Below are positions 46,330 to 58,249 of a stretch of 64,000 nt of DNA, piece after piece (the first letter of the stretch is position 1; the number at the start of each line of letters is the position of its first letter). Under the pieces are notes generated by a model that saw nothing but the letters and a program-made list of their open reading frames with translations, was not told where the DNA came from and did no database searches. The position numbers and the translations under genes are program-made. The stretch comes from Stereocaulon alpinum (lineage: Eukaryota; Ascomycota; Lecanoromycetes; Lecanorales; Stereocaulaceae): positions 1 through 64,000 of the forward strand of contig JAEUBA010000004.1 in NCBI GenBank assembly GCA_018257865.1, read 5' to 3'.

Positions 46330-49300
46330 TTACCCTACTAGATATAAGTTCGTAGTTAAATTTAATCTTTTAGAAGTTTATAGTCTAATAGGACTTATAA
46401 CCTTATACCGCTAACTTACTACTACTAGAAGTACTAAGTAGCTTAGGTATATATATCTACGGTATATATTAATTTTAATATATATTAGTTAATAGCTAGG
46501 GTTATAGTAAGGAGTATAGTATACTTTTCTATACTATTAATTAAAAGGGTCCTAATATAGTAATTAGTATATTAGGTCTAAGTTAGATAAAGATTCTTCT
46601 TAATCCGTTAGTAGGCTAATAGCGCTTTAAAGTTAACTCCTAAAAATTAGAAGTTAAAGACCCTATTAGCTTCGGCTACTATCTCTAATAGGAGCCTAAA
46701 GTCTATACTATTATATATACTACAGTAGCGATATATACGCTAGATAAAGGAAGCCTAAAATAGATTCTAAAGGAGCTGCTAGAGTTCTCTAATATCTTCT
46801 TAAGTAATAAGGCGGGTACCCTACCTATATTTAAGGAAGGTAACTACGCTATTAAGATACTAGAAGGTAGAGAACCGCCCTATAGACCTCTCTATAACCT
46901 ATCCTAAACTAAGCTGGCGGAGCTGCGGCGTTATCTTAATAATATATTAGTAAAAGGCTAGATCTGCTACTTAACTTCTTCAGCCGGTCTAGGATAGAAG
47001 ACTAAGGGCAGAAGGGGAGAGAGAGATAAGATAAGTAGTGTTTAAGGTATAGGTATAGGCAGAGGCCATTAATAAAGAGGTAAATAGGTTACGGATAAGA
47101 GGGAGTTTTTACCTAAAAGAAGGTTTCTCTAGCGACTAGTAGAGCTTCCGCTCTACTAGGATAATTCTATAGGACTCCCTTATTAGCAGAGTATTTCTAC
47201 TAGAGTAGGTGTATAAATCAATTAATTAATCAAACTTCTTCAGCCGGATTACCTATCCTCTTTATACTAAAAAAGGATAGTAGGCTATATCTTTACGTAG
47301 ATTATTATAGGCTGAATACGGTAACTATTAAAAATTAGTACCCTCTACCCCTAATTACTAAGATATTAGACCGCCTATACGGATCTAAAAAGTTTACGAA
47401 GTTAGACCTAAAGGATACCTATTATAGGATCTGAATTAAAGAAGGTAATAAGTAGAAGACTATATTCCGCACCCGCTATAGCTACTTTAAATATTTAGTT
47501 ATACCTTTTAGGCTCGCTAATACGCCGGTAACGTTCTAAGTATATATTAATAGGGCCCTTAGTAGGCTTATTAATATAATATATATTATATATCTAAATA
47601 ATATCCTAATCTATAGCACGGATCTAGCGGAATACTAGTAGTACGTTAAGTAAGTACTAGAACGACTACGTTAGTTTTCGCTATACGCTAACCTAAAGAA
47701 ATATTAGTTTAGTACTGAAAGGGTTGAATTCCTTAGGTTTATTATATCTACTAATAGCGTAGTAATAGATTAGGAACGTATAGCGACTATTAGGGACTAG
47801 CCTTAGCTAAGGACCTTTAGGGAGGTATAAGTCTTTTTAGGCTTTATAAACTTCTATAGGTACTTTATCTATAACTATTCTACTATAGCTATACCTCTAA
47901 CCGACTTACTTAAAGGTAGTAAAGATAGAAAGAAAACTAGCTAACTAGACTAAAATAATAATACTAAAAGAGCTTTTATAAAGCTTTAAGATATCTTCGC
48001 TTCTACGCTATTTCTACGCTACTTTAATCTAGAAAAGTAGTTATAAGTTAAAACTAATACCTCTAACTTCGCTATAGCTGCGGTACTTACGTAACCTAAT
48101 AATAATAGCTACTAGCGTCTAGTTATATTAGTCTAAAAAGATAATCCCTACGGAATAGAACTATAAGGTCTATAACTAAGAATTACTCGTTATTATAGCG
48201 GTAATAAAATAATAGTAGTACTACTTAAAAGGAAGTATATTTACTATTAAGATCCTTACTAATTATAATAATCTTAAGGGCTTTATAAAGTAGAAGGAGT
48301 TAAATTCTTACTAAGCTAGATAGACGCTAAAGCTTACTACCTTTAACTTTAAAATTATTTATTATACTAGTAAATTAAATTATATAGATCCGCCTTCGCG
48401 CTACCTTAATTATAAGGGTATTTTACCGCTAAATACTAAACTTCTACCTATATTATAAAATAAGCTTGCCTTATAGAATAAGGATAAGGGAAGCGAGGAG
48501 TTCGTCGTAGTAATAGCGCCGGTATTTTAGATTATAGAAATCTAAGTTATTATCCCCTAAAAGGAAACGAAGACTATTACTAAACTAGCTTATAAGGAAC
48601 CTTAAAGGTTAATAAAGACTTTAGTCTAGGAGCTATAAGATATAGATAATTAGGCGAAATCTTTTTATAATAAGAGTATACTATAATACTGCTATCTACG
48701 TAGTAATACTTAATCCTTAGACTTAGAAGGGCTCCTATAGTATAAGGATCGCCTTTATATTTCTAAGGATAAGGCCTTATAGGAAGAACTTATTAGTAGA
48801 TACTATAATACCCCTCTAGTAGGGTACTTTAACGCTAAAAAGATATATAAGTTACTTACCTATAAATACTATTAGAATAGGGCCGTTAAATAAGTTAAGG
48901 ATTATATTAAAACTTATAATATTTATTAAAGAATAAAGGTACTCTGCTATTACCCCTATAGCGAATTAAGTTTACTACTAATTACTAATAAACCTTAGAA
49001 GGAACTCTCTATAGACTTTATTACTAGGTTACCCCCTAGTAAATACCGGAATATAGTCTATAACTATATCCTAGTAATAGTAGATAGATTTACTAAAATA
49101 GTATAGTATCTACTTACTATAGTAATAATTAACGCCGCTAAGTTAGCGGAGCTATTTTATACTAAAATAGTCTACCGCTATAGTATACCTAATAGTATTA
49201 TTAGTAATAGAGGTTCTATTTTTATAAGTACCTTCTAGTTAGCTATTTACTTTTATTTAAAGATTAAGCGCCGCCTAAGTACCGCCTTTTATCTATAGAC

Positions 49301-50045
49301 TAATAGTTAGACGGAACGCTAGAATTAGGTACTAGAGTACTATTTATATATTTTTATAAACGATAATTAAATAATTTAGGCTAGGCAGCTATCTATAGTA
49401 GAATTTGCTTATATAAATAGTCTTTATTCCTTTATTAGAATAACGCTATTCTTCCTAATATATAGGTACTACCCCGAACTTCGTTAGAAACTTAAGGATA
49501 AGTCCTTAGAAGGGATAATACCTACTATAAATAAGAGGATTTAACTACTATAAGTATTAAGAGACGAAGCTACGGAGCGCCTATAGCGCGCTAAAGATTT
49601 ATAAGTTAAGTAGTATAATAAGAATTATAAGCTTTAAAGCTATAAGGTTAGAGACTTAGTAATACTATTAACTAAAAATCTTAAGTAAAAACGCCTAAGT
49701 AAGAAATTATCTTATAAATTCGTAGGCTCTTTTAAGATTATAGATAAGATTAGAGCGTAGGTATACTACCTACTACTACTAAATACTTACTAGATCTATA
49801 ATACCTTTTATATTTCCCTACTAAAACTATACTACCTTCGCGACGTTAATAAAACGGCGGTAATATTTATATAAGCCCCTAAACTTATTAATAATAAGGA
49901 GATATAAGAAGTCGAAGAAATTATAGATAAGGTCCGGAATAAAGAGGGTATCTAGTATAAGGTTAAGTAGACTAGCTAGAGTAAAGAATATAACTAGTAG
50001 CTACTAGATAATAAGCTAAAGGATACTTAAGAATTAACTCAAACC
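46330..50045 (+). pseudogene. Gypsy pol remnant (protease, RT, RNase H, integrase, chromodomain)
   Basis: The RT finger region is split by the LINE insert. After it come PILFILKKDS (near 47,255) and YPLPL, and the catalytic box reads YLNNILIYS near 47,590 (YLDDILIYS with an Asp-to-Asn change). RNase H lies at about 48,030-48,350. Integrase covers about 48,750-49,500 and includes DRFTK. The C-terminal chromodomain, EVEEIIDKVRNKEGI followed by YKVK, lies at 49,895-50,010 and places the element among chromoviruses, which target heterochromatin through this domain. Stops occur mostly at former Gln and Trp codons. Confidence 0.8.
46988..47232 (+). mobile_element. LINE 3'-end fragment inserted in Gypsy RT
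   Basis: The 245-bp insert lies between two copies of a 15-bp direct repeat AACTTCTTCAGCCGG (46,973-46,987 and 47,233-47,247). Removing it restores the RT words SSAG-LPILF. It matches the last 245 bp of the LINE at 58.1-63.6 kb (63,353-63,598), including ATTCTATAGGACTCCC and the AATCAATTAATTAAT tail. This is a severely 5'-truncated copy made by target-primed reverse transcription. Confidence 0.9.
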
Positions 50046-50399
50046 TATAACAAGTAGGTAGGTAGTAAGTATATACGATCTCTAGCTACTTAACTACTAC
50101 CTAAGGTAATAGGTAAGCAGCGGCGACGATATAAGTTATAGGTATTATAAACCTTTAGAGGTAATAGTATTATACTATAAGCGTACTCCTCTATATAAAA
50201 TTATACTTACTTACTTATATTAAGGTATAAGTAAATAGAATTATTCTTACTATTAACTAATACTTTATACGTCGGGGATATATCGCACGCAAGTATATTT
50301 AATATTAGTATAACCTAAGATAGGTACTTAGAAGTTACTATAGACTAGTATTCCTTAGTAGTCTATACTATATATAACTTAATAGGGGGCTGAGTAGAT

Positions 50400-51000
50400 A
50401 GTTAAATAACTATAGTATATTAATCTAATTCGGAATTAAAACTACTTTAGTTAGGACTATCTTTATAATAGTCTACTAGAGGGCTATTATCCGCCTTAAG
50501 ATTAGCGATCTACTAGTTAAGGACCTTAAACTCGTCCTTAAAGTTAGTTATAAGCTCCTCTAACTCCTTAATACGCTGTTAGGCTGTATAGAGTTATCCC
50601 TATAGATTAGCGATTATATTCGGGGCTAACCTACTAGTTAATACTATTAAACCCCGTACTTTACGCTACTAGGTTATCTCTTTACTAATCTTCTTCCTCT
50701 TACGCTATACTCTTCTTAACTAGCTAGTATAAGTATTACGACGTAATAAGGCCCGTATATACCTCTAAAAAGGGCGGGGAATCTAAGTAAGTTAATATAT
50801 AAGCGCCGCCTTAGAGCCGTCGAATATACCTTATAGTATCAGTTAAGCCTATAATAACCGTTAGTATAATAATTATAGGGGGGAGACTTACCTCTAATAT
50901 AAGTATTATTTCTAACGTAGAAGTAAGTTCTATAAGGAAGTAGTATATTAATATTCTACCTAAGTTAGTATATTAATAATAATACCCGCTAAGGGGATAA
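50400..51000 (-). pseudogene. antisense coiled-coil ORF remnant inside the Gypsy element
   Basis: Between the chromodomain and the 3' LTR lie about 1.5 kb not explained by gag-pol. On the minus strand the segment near 50,450-50,600 reads QRIKELEELITNFKDEF, then VLN, two stops and IANLKADN, a heptad-like coiled coil. Its stops stand where Gln codons are expected (TAA/TAG for CAA/CAG). It looks like a decayed extra gene in antisense orientation. No family is recognised. Confidence 0.45.
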
Positions 51001-51529
51001 TAACGTACTTATAATATTTAGAGTATTTAAATATATATATATAGGGACGAGAATTACTATAAGAGTATTAGTATACCCTATATACGCCGTTATAAAGCTA
51101 ATATTAGGGGTATATATAAGAATAGGAGGTATTATAAAGAAGAGAAAGTTAGGCGGGAAAGTTAGGGTTCTTATATTCGCAGACGCTATTATTACGTCGC
51201 CGCCTAGCTATAAAGCTATTTAAAATAATAATAACCTTAATACGCGCCTATTACCTACTAGTACCTATAATATAAATATATATAAATAACTATAATAATA
51301 ACGCGCCTATAACACGCCTTTATATATATATCTTATAAAGTTTATAGACGACGCGCTTTACGGCTATACCTTCTAGGTATTCTATATATATAGTACGAGC
51401 CGCCTTAACGACGTCTTATTAGATTAACTCTTTTCCCTTATATTTCCTAATTAGGTTTGAAGGTTTTTTAATAAGTAATCTAGTTATACCGTAGTACCTA
51501 AGGACTAGGGCCTTAGAGGGGGAGATAAT

Positions 51530-51764
51530 TATAAACTCTATCCTATATATATACTAAGGGTCCGCCGGCTTACGTGATATAATATAACTAGGGGGTAGGA
51601 TCTTAGCGAATATATATCTATCCTAGATCCCCCCGATATTCTAAGTTCCTTAAGAATTAGTTCCTACTACTACGGGGGTAATAAATATACCTTTACTCCT
51701 ATAGCTACTCTACGTCTCTTATACTACTACCGCCGGTGCTGAGCCGGCGTACTAGTCCTTTACA
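51530..51764 (+). repeat. 3' LTR of the Gypsy element
   Basis: It runs from TATAAACTC to CCTTTACA and matches the 5' LTR at 44,701-44,935. It is followed by the target duplication CGTAT. Confidence 0.9.
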
Positions 51765-51769
51765 CGTAT

Positions 51770-53297
51770 CTAATCTAAGAGCTAAGGTTAGCGTTATTAG
51801 CGAAGGCTATATTAATAAAGACTAGTAGTTTCAGCTTCTTTAGAGCAAGCTTAATAAATTATAGACCTTAGTAGTTATTCTCCTTTTACTAATTCAGCTA
51901 CTTATTTAACTAATTAGCGTCTTCTTTCGCTAGTTAAGTAATTTAGGCTGCTTTAGATAGTATAAAAGCTATTTCTAGTTAATATATAGAGACTATATAG
52001 GCGCCTTAAGCTCGTTCCTTAATATATTATAATTTAATATCGCTGGCGGTATTAATCGTATTGATTTTACTATATTACCGTTACTACGAGAGCTTTAGAA
52101 TATCGCCGTTACTAGAAAAAGTATTACTGGAAATAGTAGTGCCGTTGAATTAGAGGTCCTTTTCTTTATCTAGCTTCTTAATTAGCTTTGCTAGAAAGCC
52201 TATATTAAGGCGTACTTACTCTTCTAGCTCTAAGTATTCGGTTATTCCGTAAAATAGTAAGTTATTAGTTTATAGGCTAATAATCGCCTACTTAGTGAAT
52301 ATTAGGTAGGGATCGAATAAGGAGATAGTAAGGCCTAGCTTTTTAGTATAGTAGTTATAGTAGGTTCTAAACTAATACGTCCCTACCTTTAGGACGCTAT
52401 ATAGAGGGCGGACTACTTTTAGTATATTATCTCCTAGGTTAGTACCTTACGGCGGTTTTATATAGATAGGGCGACTTGGTACTAACGTCGACTATATATA
52501 AGCTTATAAGATATCGCGTATATAGAGGTCTTATAGTAGAATAGCGGTAAGGTAAACGATAAGGCGTTAGCTAGCGCGTTAAATTATTAGTAATTACGTT
52601 AGTACCTCCTTCTTACCTTTATTATTATAAGCTTAGACGACTAGTCTAGACTTTTCGAATAGTATAGCGCTATCCTACTTAATATTATCGACGAATCAGC
52701 AGCTGAAGATACAGGTATATAGCGGTATATCTTACTTACTAATAATCTTAAAGACTCCCTTAGTAATAAGGCCGTTAATTTCTTTTCGGCGAGAGTCGAC
52801 GAATAGGCTATTTAGTAATCGAATAGTATCTTCTAATTAGAGCTTTATTAATAGCTCGATATCTAATTATTCCTTATTAGTAAGGTAGGCGTAGTAGGTA
52901 GGTAGGTATCGCTATCGCTACGGATTCTAGTATATAGTAGTAGCTTATATTTCTATAGCCTTATTAATATCTTTTTCGCTATTAGGGTACTTATTACTAT
53001 TATTATCTTCGGTCGGTAGGTCTGTTTTAGTTATAGGAGGCGTTTAATTAATTAGTTTAACTAAGTACGGCTTAACTAATATAATTCGAAAGGTTATAGG
53101 GCTGCTACTAAGTTTAACTATATAGGCTTATTCGTTTATAGCGAGTAATTAGTAGGGCCCTTTCTATCCTTTACCTTCTCGCTAGACTAGGACGTTACTG
53201 CTAATAGGAGTATCTAGGATAGCGTCGTTTTATAGACCGTTACGGTAGCGTAAGGCTTTAGTAATATCTCTTTTTACTAATAATTCTAACGCTTCTT
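51770..53297 (-). pseudogene. Copia reverse transcriptase region and end of integrase (RIP-mutated)
   Basis: On the minus strand, in order from high to low coordinates, the words are GPY-x-LLAINE with VKPYL (end of integrase, about 53,040-53,170), IEPFGSRFVDS-type sequence in shifted form near 52,790, the DISQAYVQS-like palm region near 52,680, and RPLYGVPEAG-like sequence near 52,400. Stops are TAA/TAG. The gene is interrupted on the high side by a LINE (53,298-54,486) and on the low side by the Gypsy element. Confidence 0.7.
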
Positions 53298-54486
53298 GGC
53301 TAGCGATAGAGATATACCTGTACGCGGTGCTGGCTACGAACCTGAATACCTATTTAGAGCTGAGATGTCTCCCCTAATATATTATAGGTTAAACGATATT
53401 AAGACGTCGTATAGTTACTAAGAACTCTATATAGAGTTTTTTAGGCAACGCGATAATACCTACCCTAACTCTACTATAACTATTATACCTCCCCTACGAT
53501 CGAGACTAGACAGTAAGAATTAGTATTAGGTATAGTATCTCAGCCTAATAAGTAAAGAGTATAGGTAATACCTACCTAGCTATTAATTTAAAAAATCTAA
53601 TATCTACGTACGCTTAATACGTATCTACTAGTTAAGACTAACGCGTAGTCTATCCTAGGGGAAGGCTAGGGTTATAGGTATATAGGACTAAGAGAAGGAT
53701 ATACTAAGTTATAAATTAGAAGGCGTATTTTAGAAAAGGATAGCCCCTATCTAAGTAGCTAGGCGAGCCTTTAGTATAAGTAGCGCCGTATAACTATAAT
53801 TATAAGCTAAAGGGTTAGCTCCCCCCTAAAGTAAAGTATATAAGGATAGAAGTAAGTACTATCTAATATAACTAACGGGATATTATACTATCTAATTCTT
53901 TATACGAGTATAGGCCTCCTAGGCGGTATATATAACTTCCCCCCTTTCTTATATCCTTAACTAGTAAACTACCGAACAGCTAAATCTAGTACTACTACGG
54001 ATACTAATAAACACTACTAATTAGCGCTAATAACTCAAACCCTTATAGGACGGCTATATACCCCCTCCTCCCCCCCCCCCTATATTAATATAGTAAAGGT
54101 TAAAGAAAGTTATAAGGCACTTAACGCTATAATAAAGTCGAAGGATATAGAAGAATACAGCAGGGTCCTTAAGAGCTAAGTATAGTATAAAGGGCGTATA
54201 TTATAGTTAGTATTAGAAATAATATTATAGAGCGCTTAGTATAATATTAAAGAATATAGTTAAGAGTTACTAGTGTTAAGGAGGCCTAGGGTATAATCCC
54301 TAGACCAAAAGTAATTATATTATTAAGGATAAGCGGGAGTTTTTATCTAGGCACTATACTATAGTTTCTCTTACGGCTAGGAAAGGTATACTACGTATAC
54401 CATCTACTAGTTTCACAAATAATATAATAGAACACCCTTATTAGTATATATAGATACTAGAATAGGCGTATAAACCAATCAATCAA
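53298..54486 (+). mobile_element. 5'-truncated LINE inserted in the Copia element
   Basis: It is flanked by a 13-bp direct repeat TCTAACGCTTCTT (53,285-53,297 and 54,487-54,499). It ends with the block TATAGATACTAGAATAGGCG and a CAAT tail, the same as the 3' end at 1-123 of this window. The interior is RIP-mutated, contains a poly-C run at about 54,057-54,080, and has no readable ORF that I can assign with confidence. About 1.19 kb long. Confidence 0.8.
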
Positions 54487-55046
54487 TCTAACGCTTCTTT
54501 TATTACGCGTTTAATAGCCTTACCTCTTTCTATAATTAATAGATATATAGGGTCTAGCTTAGTAAGCTTTAGAAACGTACTAAATAGAAGTAGTATAGGA
54601 GTTAGTCTATTAGGTCTAGCTATATCGTTAATTACCTTAATAGTAATTTATAGGATAAATTACTTACCTAGCAGTAATAGGTCTTCTCGGATAATATTAT
54701 AAGCACGCCTAAGAGGCGTATAGTAGTATTTAACTAGTCTAACTAAGTAGTATACTTTAATAGGGACGTATTTTATATTAATTACTATTCCTTTCGCCTT
54801 AGAGGCGAATTTAACGCTAGTGAATTACTTACTAACGTCGTAGACTAGTATATCCGGTAGTCTAATATAGGTATCGATCCAGTAGGCCTTTAGGGTATCC
54901 TAGACTATTTCCGCTAAAATATCCTTAAGAAAGCGGGCGGTTTAGAAGCGCGTAGTCTTATTAACTATATATAGGACTAAGACCGTAGGACTATCTAAAT
55001 ATATAATATTAATTATTACCAAGTAATTAAATTATAGGTCGTTTTT

Positions 55047-55594
55047 TGTAAGGCCTACGGCTATATATACCCTATTAGGGGGTTGCTGCCTAGCGCGTAA
55101 TACCCCCGTATTAAGTCTTTTACCCTAGCGCTTTAGCGTAGTAGTAGGAGCTTATAACTATATTACGCGCTTACCCTAGGGCCGCAGTAGCTTATTAACT
55201 AGGTCTAAGCACTATCCCTCTAGGGTAACGCGGGGTTAACGTACTTTGTACGGTATAGCTAAGGGTCGGGGTTCGAATTACGCTATATATATAATTACGA
55301 GCGCCCTTCGCCTAAACCTACCTACTTCGGTAGACCTGCTTCAGCAGCTAGGGCCCGCAGTACTTAGCGCCTACGACGCCTAAAACCTTCCTACTTCGGC
55401 AGCTGGGGCCCGCAGTGCTTAGCGCCTATAAGGTGCCTATACCCTAGATCTTAGGGGACTAAGATTCTAGAAAGGGGGATAGTTGTAAGGCCTACGGCTA
55501 TATATACCCTATTAGGGGGTTGCTGCCAAGCGCGTAATACCCCCGTATCTATGTCTTTTACCCTAGCGCTTTGGCGTAGTAGTAGGAGCTTATA
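55047..55594. mobile_element. TRIM-like mini LTR element (548 bp)
   Basis: Two terminal repeats of 110 and 111 bp (55,047-55,156 and 55,484-55,594) start TGTAAGGCCTACGG and end AGGAGCTTATA. The element is flanked by the 5-bp duplication TTTTT (55,042-55,046 and 55,595-55,599). The 327-bp interior has no coding capacity and ends in a polypurine tract, AGAAAGGGGGATAG, right before the second repeat. Excising it restores the Copia integrase frame exactly. The features fit a terminal-repeat retrotransposon in miniature, moved in trans by another element's proteins. It retains more CA/TG than its surroundings. Confidence 0.8.
55321..55429. repeat. tandem duplication inside the TRIM interior
   Basis: A unit beginning CCTACTTCGG and containing GGGCCCGCAGT..CTTAGCGCCTA occurs at 55,321-55,373 and again at 55,390-55,429. 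The first copy carries a 13-15-bp insertion. Upstream at about 55,265-55,285 the words GGGGTTCGAATTAC resemble a tRNA T-arm / pol III B box, although the stem does not pair. Confidence 0.6.
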
Positions 55595-56290
55595 TTTTTA
55601 ATAGTAAATTTAAACCTTCCTAGCGATCTTCTATATTTCTAGTAAGTTAAGTAGAACTTACCTAGTCGATTAATAGCGTCCTAGTCGAAACGGTAGCTAA
55701 AGCGCTTTAGTAAGCGTACTAGGCGTATTATTAATAGATAACTAAAGCGGCGGTATAGGCGTCGGAGATCCTACTCTATTAATTAGCTACTTATAATACC
55801 GTTATTAGTATAGGTATTAATATAGGCGTTTAATAGCGACGTTCCCTATATAAGGAATAGGTAGCCGTATAACCGTATAATAGGGACTTATCTATTATCG
55901 CTAACTAAGTAGTTAGTTAGGTTATTAAAATAAAAACCTGCCTAGTTGAGGTCTCGTAGGTAGAGAAGGAATAGCGTATTAGCGTCGATAATATAGAATT
56001 CGATAATACTAATTAGTAATTAGACGGTAACGGTACCTTTCGACAGGGTGTCGCTAATACCGAATTTGAATCTAGCAGTACTAGCCTTATTAGTGTTAAT
56101 ATCGACGTATTACTCACGCCGCAGTGCTAGGTATTAATTATAGCCTACTAATATAGAGCGGAAGGCGAATATTAGTACTAGGCCTAGTATACCTAGTAGG
56201 TTTCTAGTATACTAGGCGAAGTTCCTAGTACGCTTAGTAAGCGGGCTTAGCTAGGGACTTAAAGAATCGCGTACGCCTTAAATTCCTTCT

Positions 56291-57060
56291 TACTTCCTTA
56301 GTTATTAGCTCTACTAGTAATCTATAAATTATACTTATACTTACCTATCTATTAAACCTATAATAGTATTTACGTACCTAGTAGCTATATAGCTCTATAC
56401 TAAAAGAGGACTTACTACCTTATAGTTCTAATAACTCCGTTCGTACGGAGCTGCCTAGTTAGTAATAGTAAGTATAACCTAAGGTAACTCTATTAACTTA
56501 CGAAGTCGTAGTATCGCACCGTAGGAAAGTACTACTAACGTTATAACCTTATAAGAGGGGGTTACTAACCCTAAAGAAGCTATTAATAAAGAAGGTATAC
56601 CCTCTAGCTATACTACTAACGAGGGTAGCGACTAAAATAATAATATACCTCTAGTCTTTATACCTATAAGCGAAGACCCCCGCCTTACCGGTCTAACCTA
56701 AAAGTAATATTATTAACTTATACTACTTAAGGCTAAGAAGTAGGTAGTTATTAAAAAGCTTAAACTTGCTAAATTCGAATACGTATAAGGATACTATCGT
56801 AAGTATAGCGATAACTACTACTGCGATATAACTTATAAGTAAGTAAGCGTTACTAAGGTACCTAAAACGTAGTACCTTACCTACTATAACGTAATAGTTA
56901 TATTTATCTAAGACTATAAGGATTATATCGCCTTAGCCCCTTATAATAACTTTTATATAGATAAAGAAAAGACTCGCTAGTCCTCTACTATCCTAGTAGA
57001 TATAAAGAGGTAGATTTAGAGGAATATAAGAGATACTATACTACGTAGTACCGGTGAACC
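56291..57060. other. unassigned RIP-mutated repeat DNA
   Basis: CA/TG-depleted sequence between Copia (minus) and Gypsy (plus) fragments. Plus-strand translation gives Tyr/Lys-rich words with stops, and no family motif is seen. It may be Copia gag (minus) or Gypsy sequence upstream of integrase. Confidence 0.4.
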
Positions 57061-58010
57061 TATATAGAAAGAATATATTAACTAGTACTTAGATTAAGTC
57101 CGTAACCTAGCAGTTAGGTCTTATAATATAGGTCGTAAGCTAGCTAGGGCGACTATAAAAGATACTTAGATAGTCGTAAACTTTAATAATTACCTTATAT
57201 AGTATAGAAAAGACTTATAATATAATCTTAGTCTTAGTAGATAAACTTATAAAATATATAATATATATAGTAACTATAAAAGACTTAATAGTAGATAGCC
57301 TAGTAGATATAATATAGAGGGAATTCCTCTTACTATAAAGTATAATATAAGAATTAATTATAGATCGAGGCTCGCTATTTACTAGTAAGTTTTAGATAAC
57401 GCTTTACTAGTACTTAGGTACGAAGTATAAGCTTAGTACTACGTTCTACCCTTAGATAGATAGTTAGACTAAGAGGTAGAACTAAATACTTAAATACTAC
57501 CTATAAGTATACTATAACTATAAGTAGGATAATTAGCCGGAATTACTATTAATAGCGATATTCGTATATAATAATAGTATATATATAAGTACTAAGCGAA
57601 CCCTATAAGACCTACTAATAGGCTATATAGTAGATCTAAGTAGTACTTCTAAGGGTAAAAGCCTAAAAGGGGAGGCGCTACTTATTATAGAGCGAGTAGA
57701 ATAGCTATATAAATCCCGATCGTATTTAAAAGGGATATAGGAGTAAACTACTAAGTAGTAAGTAAAGTACTATAATAGTAACTATAAAGCTATAACCTTT
57801 AAGGAGGGTAATAAAGTACTACTATAAAGTATAAATATATATACCTTATACCTAAAGAAGAAGCTTAATTATAGGTAACTAGGATTATTTAAGGTACTAG
57901 AGAAGATAGGTAAGTAAGCGTATAAATTAGAGCTTCCTACTAGATATAGTAGGATTTATCTAGTATTTTATATATTAATACTAGAACCTTAGTATTTACG
58001 AGGCGATAAT
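57060..58010 (+). pseudogene. Gypsy integrase and C-terminal region (second element)
   Basis: The plus-strand frame, with RIP stops, reads VDRLTKYIIYI-type sequence near 57,235, then DRGSLFTSKF (about 57,365-57,395), KLSTTFYP, then DS*TKRQN (DGQTERQN), all core integrase motifs. It then reads KVLEKIGK-AYKLELP-RYSRI and LEPYYLRGDN near 57,885-58,010, the usual linker at the pol end. It differs from the 44.7-kb Gypsy and so is a second family or a distant copy. Confidence 0.7.
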
Positions 58011-58249
58011 CTAAAGCCGTATAAGTAAATACTACGGGGGTAAAAGGAAAAAGCTATTAGAGATAGCGAATATAAACGAGCGAATAAACGTAGCGAAAGC
58101 TACTCTAGGTAATAGGGACTACCCTATTATAAGTACCTAATAAGATAAGGGGAGAGACTAGGCGGTAGGAGATAGTAGTAGAGGTAAAGGAAAGGGGGAT
58201 AGAGGAGGAAAACGCGCCCTACTAACGCGCTCTAACGCGATAATAAGGG

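Larger units (their letters stand above)
44701..51764 (+). mobile_element. Gypsy LTR retrotransposon (chromovirus), full length, RIP-mutated
   Basis: This is 7,064 bp with 235-bp LTRs at both ends and a 5-bp target duplication CGTAT (44,696-44,700 and 51,765-51,769). A purine tract (AGAGGGGGAGATAA) directly precedes the 3' LTR. Inside, in order on the plus strand, are gag, RT, RNase H, integrase and a chromodomain, all full of TAA/TAG stops. CA and TG dinucleotides are nearly absent. It interrupts the RNase H region of a Copia element and itself carries a LINE fragment at 46,988-47,232. It cannot encode active protein. Confidence 0.9.
54500..56290 (-). pseudogene. Copia protease-integrase region (RIP-mutated), with TRIM insert
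   Basis: The minus strand carries, from high to low coordinates: a protease-like segment, LFLLYLRDLN, then GFYFNNL (about 55,925-55,965), the integrase zinc region LRRLYRRF (about 55,755) with canonical His/Cys partly changed to Tyr, and GRFKFTIK (about 55,600-55,625). The last peptide continues as NDL*FNY across the TRIM-like insertion at 55,047-55,594. The upstream gag part beyond 56,290 is not recognised. Confidence 0.7.

Noticed and set aside
54057..54080. Poly-C run as a possible recombination or regulatory site
   Set aside because: A similar C run occurs in the other LINE (58,606-58,618); RIP does not mutate CC, so such runs persist by default.
55265..55285. tRNA gene in the TRIM interior (GGGGTTCGAATTAC)
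   Set aside because: The T-arm-like word is present, but the T-stem and acceptor stem do not pair, so no tRNA gene is called.
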